Part shown: positions 7,654 to 9,377 of the stretch, piece by piece
Numbering within the stretch: the first letter of the stretch is position 1
How the letters are laid out: the number at the start of each line of letters is the position of its first letter
Origin: an uncultured Bacteroidales bacterium
GTDB taxonomy: Bacteria > Bacteroidota > Bacteroidia > Bacteroidales > Paludibacteraceae
Assembly: GCA_937886455.1 (NCBI GenBank)
Contig: CALGCU010000019.1
Location: forward strand, 1 to 9,377
Direction of reading: 5' to 3'
Length of the DNA: 9,377 nt
Translations under genes and position numbers: made by a program
The notes under the pieces: generated by a model
Told to the model about the DNA's origin: nothing
Database searches by the model: none
What the model saw: the letters and a program-made list of their open reading frames with translations, nothing else

Positions 7654-8010
7654 CTATAATTTGCTCATAAAGCGTTCGCTTTGTACAACATATCGTTCAT
7701 GTTTGGCATGTCCCATGAGCGTTCCATCTTCTGCTTCCACCCGTATGTCATACAGTAGTTTTCTCCCCTCTTGCGCAGTTAATACAGCCTTACAAATAGC
7801 CTTGTCGCCAATTTTTGCGGCTTTGACATGATGTGCTTCTATGTATGTACCTACAGTTGTTTCGTCTTCTTGTAGTTCTGGTACTGCCATTTGTGCGGTT
7901 GCTTCCATGAGTGCAATCATTGCCGGCGTTCCAAATACAGGTAGTGTGCCGGAGCCTAAGGCTTCTGCAGAATCGCTTGGCTTGATTATAATTTCTTGTA
8001 TTGCTTCCAT
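7654..8010 (-). CDS. Hotdog-fold thioesterase, FlK (fluoroacetyl-CoA thioesterase)-like
   Basis: The 118 residues fit a single hotdog-fold domain. The motif GTPAMIALMEATA (27-39), the VGT....HH segment (53-61), GRKLLYDIRVEAEDG (82-96) and the ending MGHAKHERYVV (99-109) match the FlK-like thioesterase family. Thr28, Glu36 and His61 align with the catalytic Thr42, Glu50 and His76 of Streptomyces FlK, with spacing 8 and 25 against 8 and 26. FlK hydrolyses fluoroacetyl-CoA, but most homologues are uncharacterised and a fluoroacetate role here is unlikely. A general acyl-CoA hydrolase is the safe description. It is the first gene of the minus-strand operon with aroB, 7 bp apart. The 219 bp upstream should hold its promoter, but I find no convincing TTTG / TAnnTTTG pair in the right orientation. 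Confidence 0.85.
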   Translation of the reverse strand: MEAIQEIIIKPSDSAEALGSGTLPVFGTPAMIALMEATAQMAVPELQEDETTVGTYIEAHHVKAAKIGDKAICKAVLTAQEGRKLLYDIRVEAEDGTLMGHAKHERYVVQSERFMSKL

Positions 8011-8229
8011 TTTTATGTTATTTTAATCTTCTGTTCGGTCATCCCCAATATCCGACGGTTCATTCTTACAATTTATTAGTTTATCTATAAAATACGACAA
8101 AAAAGTAATATTTTTCCGTGTTTTACTTGTATAATTCAATCAAAGCCTTTACTTTTGCATTGTGTTTTTCATGGTATTAGATTTAAGGTTAAATTGAGAT
8201 TGGGTTGTCGTGAGACAACCTTTCTTTTT
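8011..8229. other. Intergenic region between thioesterase and S41 protease genes
   Basis: This is the longest gene-free stretch in the window and is distinctly AT-rich, especially 8061-8160. It must contain the minus-strand promoter of the thioesterase-aroB-U32 operon unless that operon is read through from the S41 gene. It also holds the plus-strand promoter and terminator described separately. A loose minus-strand -33/-7 pair (TTTTTG, complement of 8098-8103, and TAATAAATTG, complement of about 8069-8078) departs from consensus and is not called. Confidence 0.6.
8126..8157 (+). promoter_or_regulatory. Bacteroidetes-type promoter, plus strand
   Basis: TACTTTTG at 8150-8157 is an exact match to the Bacteroidetes -7 consensus TAnnTTTG and is followed by C, as is common. 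CTTG at 8126-8129 matches three of four bases of the -33 element TTTG. The spacer is 20 nt, inside the usual 19-21. The predicted start is about 8161-8165. No annotated gene lies downstream on this strand; the terminator at 8202-8235 comes after about 45 bp. Confidence 0.6.
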
Positions 8230-8235
8230 TTATTT
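8163..8235 (+). ncRNA. Predicted small RNA of about 70 nt (promoter to intrinsic terminator)
   Basis: The unit is delimited by the plus-strand promoter match ending at 8157 and by the plus-strand terminator whose T tract ends near 8235. Both ends are approximate. The body before the hairpin is AU-rich (ATGGTATTAGATTTAAGG and onward) and looks mostly single-stranded. It contains an 8-codon ORF at 8171-8197 (MVLDLRLN). The last few bases run antisense into the S41 protease stop codon at 8230-8232. I do not recognise an RNA family. Alternatives are a leader or attenuator left without its gene, or a terminator that simply happens to sit behind a promoter-like sequence. Confidence 0.45.
8202..8235 (+). 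terminator. Intrinsic terminator, plus strand
   Basis: A perfect 7-bp stem (GGTTGTC 8203-8209, GACAACC 8214-8220) is closed by a GTGA loop, which is of the stable GNRA type, and can be extended by a G-T pair. On the plus strand it is followed by TTTCTTTTTTTATTT (8221-8235), a good U tract. On the minus strand the hairpin is followed by CAATCTCAATTT, which is a poor tract, so it is not a convincing terminator for the S41 protease gene that ends beside it. Confidence 0.8.
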
Positions 8236-9377
8236 CTTACCTTTTAACACCTCATTATATTTTTCTTTGTTTTGCAGTAGTTGCACTGCTTCTTTTAGTG
8301 CATCGTTTTCTTCGTTAATCACCTCAAAATAGGCTTGATTGCCCAGCAAATCTCTTGCTATCAATGCTTTGAGTTGCAAAGAAAGATATCTTTTGCTTTG
8401 TTCTAATTGTTCCTGATTTGCCTTTATTTCTTCCTTCTCGCCCATACTAACCAGTTGTTGCCACATGTTTTCTGTGATAACAAACTCTTTCTGTATTTTT
8501 TGTGCTGTAGTATATTGTTTCTTGAGTGCTTCCCGATGTTTGTCTATGTATTGCACACAGAAACGATTTATTACCCCACGTGCGAGTAAATTTCTGTGGT
8601 AGGTAGTGTAGCGTGTTGTGTCGGCAGGTACAAAAATGTCGGGCATTATACCTCCTCCACCATACACTGTTCTGGACTCAACGAGTGTGAGATATTCCAA
8701 TGAGTCAGGAAAATGGATACTATCGGCATGCATGAGTTCTCCGTGTTTAAATCGTTGTTCCAGGTCTTTTTGGTAATCCACCCCTTTGTATGGCTTTTGT
8801 ATGCATCTTCCGGTGGGTGTGTAATAACGAGCAGTGGTGAGGCGGATGGCTGAGCCGTCAGGCAGAGCCATTTGTCTTTGCACCAATCCTTTACCAAACG
8901 TACGTCTGCCTACAACGACACCTCTGTCCCAATCTTGTACAGCTCCACTTACAATCTCGCTCGCTGATGCCGAGTATTCATCCACCAGAATCACCAAATT
9001 GCCTTGCTCAAATCCTCCTTTGGAGGTTGATTTTGCAGCACTCCGAGCCTGGTGTTCCCCTTGTGTATAGACCACTAATTTATCCTCACTGAGAAATTCA
9101 TCAGCCAGTCCTATAGCGGCTACTAAGTAACCTCCACCATTGCCTTGTAGGTCAAGCACCAACTGTTTTGCTCCCTTTTTCTTGAGCATCTTCCATCCGT
9201 CTTGAAATTCTTGAAGTGTTGTTGCGCCGAAATTGTTAATCTTGATGTACCCGATTTCAGGTTTCACCAGGTAGGCGGCATCCATGCTGTGAATAGGTAT
9301 TTTGTCGCGCACAATAGAAAAATCAATCCCCTTGGCCGTCAGAGCGCTCACCGTAAGGCGATGTTGGCCAATATGGC
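8230..9377 (-). CDS. S41 family carboxy-terminal processing protease, 5' truncated by window
   Basis: This is a C-terminal processing (Tsp/CtpA-like) serine protease, normally exported to the periplasm, where it trims or degrades envelope proteins. The frame stays open to the window edge, so the signal peptide, N-terminal region and most of the PDZ domain are missing. A GTG at 9349-9351 is internal, not a start. What remains begins at the end of the PDZ domain (VRDKIPIHSMDAAYLV), then LDLQGNGGGYL, the catalytic-site block DEYSASASEI with the nucleophile Ser encoded at 8965-8967, and TFGKG with the general-base Lys at 8890-8892, 25 residues later as in E. coli Tsp. A charged, helical C-terminal extension of roughly 120 residues (LLARGVINRF onward) is typical of Bacteroidetes members. 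The stop codon overlaps the U tract of an opposing terminator, and the next minus-strand gene is 219 bp further on. Confidence 0.93.
   Translation of the reverse strand, partial: HIGQHRLTVSALTAKGIDFSIVRDKIPIHSMDAAYLVKPEIGYIKINNFGATTLQEFQDGWKMLKKKGAKQLVLDLQGNGGGYLVAAIGLADEFLSEDKLVVYTQGEHQARSAAKSTSKGGFEQGNLVILVDEYSASASEIVSGAVQDWDRGVVVGRRTFGKGLVQRQMALPDGSAIRLTTARYYTPTGRCIQKPYKGVDYQKDLEQRFKHGELMHADSIHFPDSLEYLTLVESRTVYGGGGIMPDIFVPADTTRYTTYHRNLLARGVINRFCVQYIDKHREALKKQYTTAQKIQKEFVITENMWQQLVSMGEKEEIKANQEQLEQSKRYLSLQLKALIARDLLGNQAYFEVINEENDALKEAVQLLQNKEKYNEVLKGKK

Noticed and set aside
8098..8107. Minus-strand TACTTTTTTG as -7 element of the thioesterase operon
   Set aside because: The TA to TTTG distance is two bases too long, and the nearest upstream TTTG is 33 nt away rather than 19-21.
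9349..9351. GTG as the start of the S41 protease gene
   Set aside because: The frame continues upstream to the window edge and the protein from here would lack its PDZ domain and signal peptide; the codon is an internal valine.
1..9377. CRISPR arrays, insertion sequences, tRNA genes, prophage or defence genes
   Set aside because: No regularly spaced repeats, transposase motifs, terminal inverted repeats or cloverleaf-like sequences were seen; all large open frames are housekeeping genes.

Overview
The window looks like chromosomal DNA from a member of the Bacteroidetes, most likely order Bacteroidales. Four things point there: a division and cell-wall gene order of (mraZ) - rsmH - ftsL - ftsI - murE; an FtsL of the short Bacteroidetes type; an FtsI that ends in a PASTA domain; and start codons without Shine-Dalgarno sequences, together with one promoter that fits the Bacteroidetes TTTG / TAnnTTTG consensus. 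Genus and species cannot be read from the sequence.

Left part (1-5113, plus strand): the start of a dcw cluster. It holds the last 19 codons of what is probably mraZ, then rsmH (16S rRNA methyltransferase), ftsL (divisome membrane protein), ftsI (septal transpeptidase) and murE (meso-diaminopimelate-adding ligase). The genes from rsmH to murE are 3-7 bp apart and look like one transcription unit for septal peptidoglycan synthesis. The cluster stops after murE: mraY, murD, ftsW, murG, murC, ftsQ, ftsA and ftsZ, which normally follow in this phylum, are absent here.

Middle (5114-5304): a 191-bp convergent intergenic region. It has a strong hairpin terminator for the minus-strand operon and an imperfect duplication of the murE 3' end.

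Right part (5305-8010, minus strand): a likely three-gene operon, transcribed in the order hotdog thioesterase (FlK-like), aroB (3-dehydroquinate synthase), then a U32 'peptidase' of the YegQ/TrhP type. Known TrhP enzymes hydroxylate tRNA uridine 34 using prephenate, a product of the pathway AroB feeds, so this pairing may be functional.

Far right (8011-9377): a 219-bp intergenic region and the C-terminal part of an S41 carboxy-terminal processing protease on the minus strand, cut by the window edge. The intergenic region carries a plus-strand promoter match followed about 45 bp later by a clean intrinsic terminator, with no gene between them except an 8-codon mini-ORF. This predicts an undescribed RNA of about 70 nt and is the most interesting unexplained signal in the window. 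No tRNA, rRNA, CRISPR array, insertion sequence or phage feature was seen.
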